Shown here: positions 32,457 through 33,180 of the stretch, one piece after another
Numbering within the stretch: position 1 is the stretch's first letter
Layout of the letters: each line of letters opens with the position of its first letter
From: Bdellovibrio sp. ZAP7
GTDB lineage: Bacteria > Bdellovibrionota > UBA1018
Assembly: GCA_945865865.1 (NCBI GenBank)
Contig: CAMBEX010000004.1
Coordinates: 1-33,180, forward strand
Length of the DNA: 33,180 nt
Direction of reading: 5' to 3'
Made by a program: the position numbers and the translations under genes
Notes under the pieces: generated by a model
The model's database searches: none
The model's input: the letters and a program-made list of their open reading frames with translations, nothing else
Told to the model about the DNA's origin: nothing

Positions 32457-33180
32457 ATGTCTTGGGAACTCGATGAAAACTCCTACCAACGCCGCCTAGA
32501 GAGTGCGCTGCTCTATCACGAGGCGGGGCGCGTGACACAGTCTGTGGGCATGGTCTACGAGGCGTACCTGCCTGGAGCTGGGATTGGCAGTCTTTGTCAG
32601 ATTCTTCCAGCGGGTGATCCGTATTCGACTCACGGGGTTGAGGCTGAGGTGGTTGGTTTTCGCGACAGACGGGTCATGTTGATGCCGTTTGGCGACGCGC
32701 AGGGCGTGAGTAATCACAGCCTGGTTGTACTCAAGAAAAAAGATTCAAGTGTGTTGGTCGGAGAATCCTTGCTCGGTCGTGTGATCGATTCACGAGGTGA
32801 ACCGATGGATGGAAAAGGTCCGATCGCATTGACCGGCGCCTCCGAGGAACGCCCCCTTTATCAAAAGCCCTCGCATCCTCTCGAACGTACGATGATCACC
32901 CAGCCTCTGGATTTGGGGATTCGTTCGATCAATGGCCTCATCACTTGCGGTCGTGGTCAGCGCGTGGGGATCATGGCGGGTTCGGGTGTGGGTAAGTCAG
33001 TTTTGCTCGGAATGATGGCGCGCCACACGGCCGCCGACGTGAACGTCATCGCGCTGATCGGTGAGCGTGGTCGCGAGGTGCGTGAATTTATCGAAAAAGA
33101 TTTGGGGCCAGAAGGCCTCGCCCGTTCGGTAGTGATCGTGGCCACTTCTGATCAATCGCCACTCCTTCGTATGCGGGGCG
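32457..33180 (+). CDS. fliI: Flagellum-specific ATPase FliI, C-terminus cut by window edge
   Basis: FliI is the F1-like hexameric ATPase that helps export flagellar subunits. The first 241 codons are in the window. The product shows an N-terminal beta-barrel domain, the LLGRVIDSRGEPMDGKGP motif near 106-122, Walker A AGSGVGKS at 174-181 and the catalytic LIGERGREVREF near 200-211; the rest lies past the right edge. GAGG at 32444-32447 is 9 bp before the ATG. The gap to fliH is 16 bp. Confidence 0.96.
   Translation, partial: MSWELDENSYQRRLESALLYHEAGRVTQSVGMVYEAYLPGAGIGSLCQILPAGDPYSTHGVEAEVVGFRDRRVMLMPFGDAQGVSNHSLVVLKKKDSSVLVGESLLGRVIDSRGEPMDGKGPIALTGASEERPLYQKPSHPLERTMITQPLDLGIRSINGLITCGRGQRVGIMAGSGVGKSVLLGMMARHTAADVNVIALIGERGREVREFIEKDLGPEGLARSVVIVATSDQSPLLRMRG

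Overview
The window reads as a dense stretch of a mid-GC, flagellated Gram-negative chromosome with an outer membrane (Mla lipid transport, lipoproteins, secretin). The gene content and protein style (TopA/DprA next to LysM and CpoB-like genes, Tad-type genes, a lone PilT, a lipoprotein in front of mlaEFD, receiver-less sigma-54 activators beside flgB-flgC-fliE-fliF-fliG-fliH-fliI) suggest a Bdellovibrionota (Bdellovibrio-like) or related former deltaproteobacterial genome. That placement is inference from gene content; no rRNA or marker search was possible.

Layout. 1-8054: a partial glutamate dehydrogenase (minus) diverges from ddl (plus). A minus-strand run follows from 8054 down to 2194: CpoB/YbgF-like lipoprotein, LysM protein, dprA, topA. 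8078-15664: a surface-appendage region. It holds a small DUF4911-like gene overlapping a PilT-type ATPase, a TadB/TadC-like membrane protein with a small membrane ORF, a lipocalin-like protein, an exported CHAP-like putative cysteine peptidase, and a minus-strand secretin (CpaC/RcpA) overlapping a CpaF/TadA ATPase. No Flp pilin, prepilin peptidase, CpaB or CpaE is in the window. 15819-17375: a 42-residue basic protein just ahead of a TTG-started metK, then a small membrane protein.

17376-20188: a regulatory region with a sigma-70-like promoter leads into a receiver-less sigma-54 activator ending at a strong terminator. Next come an E2-type acyltransferase gene split by a frameshift and a small exported protein. 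20204-23194: a minus-strand lipoprotein-mlaE-mlaF-mlaD operon for lipid transport between the membranes.

23195-33180: the motility block. A near-consensus sigma-54 promoter (23411-23427), with a perfect 10-bp inverted repeat about 110-140 bp upstream, precedes a 976-residue exported TPR protein. Its stop overlaps the start of a second receiver-less sigma-54 activator. Then come flgB, flgC, fliE, fliF, fliG, fliH and the first 241 codons of fliI. The simplest reading is a sigma-54 cascade in which a short activator (one or both copies) switches on the TPR/activator/flagellar basal-body genes. No tRNA, rRNA, CRISPR array, insertion sequence or prophage was seen.
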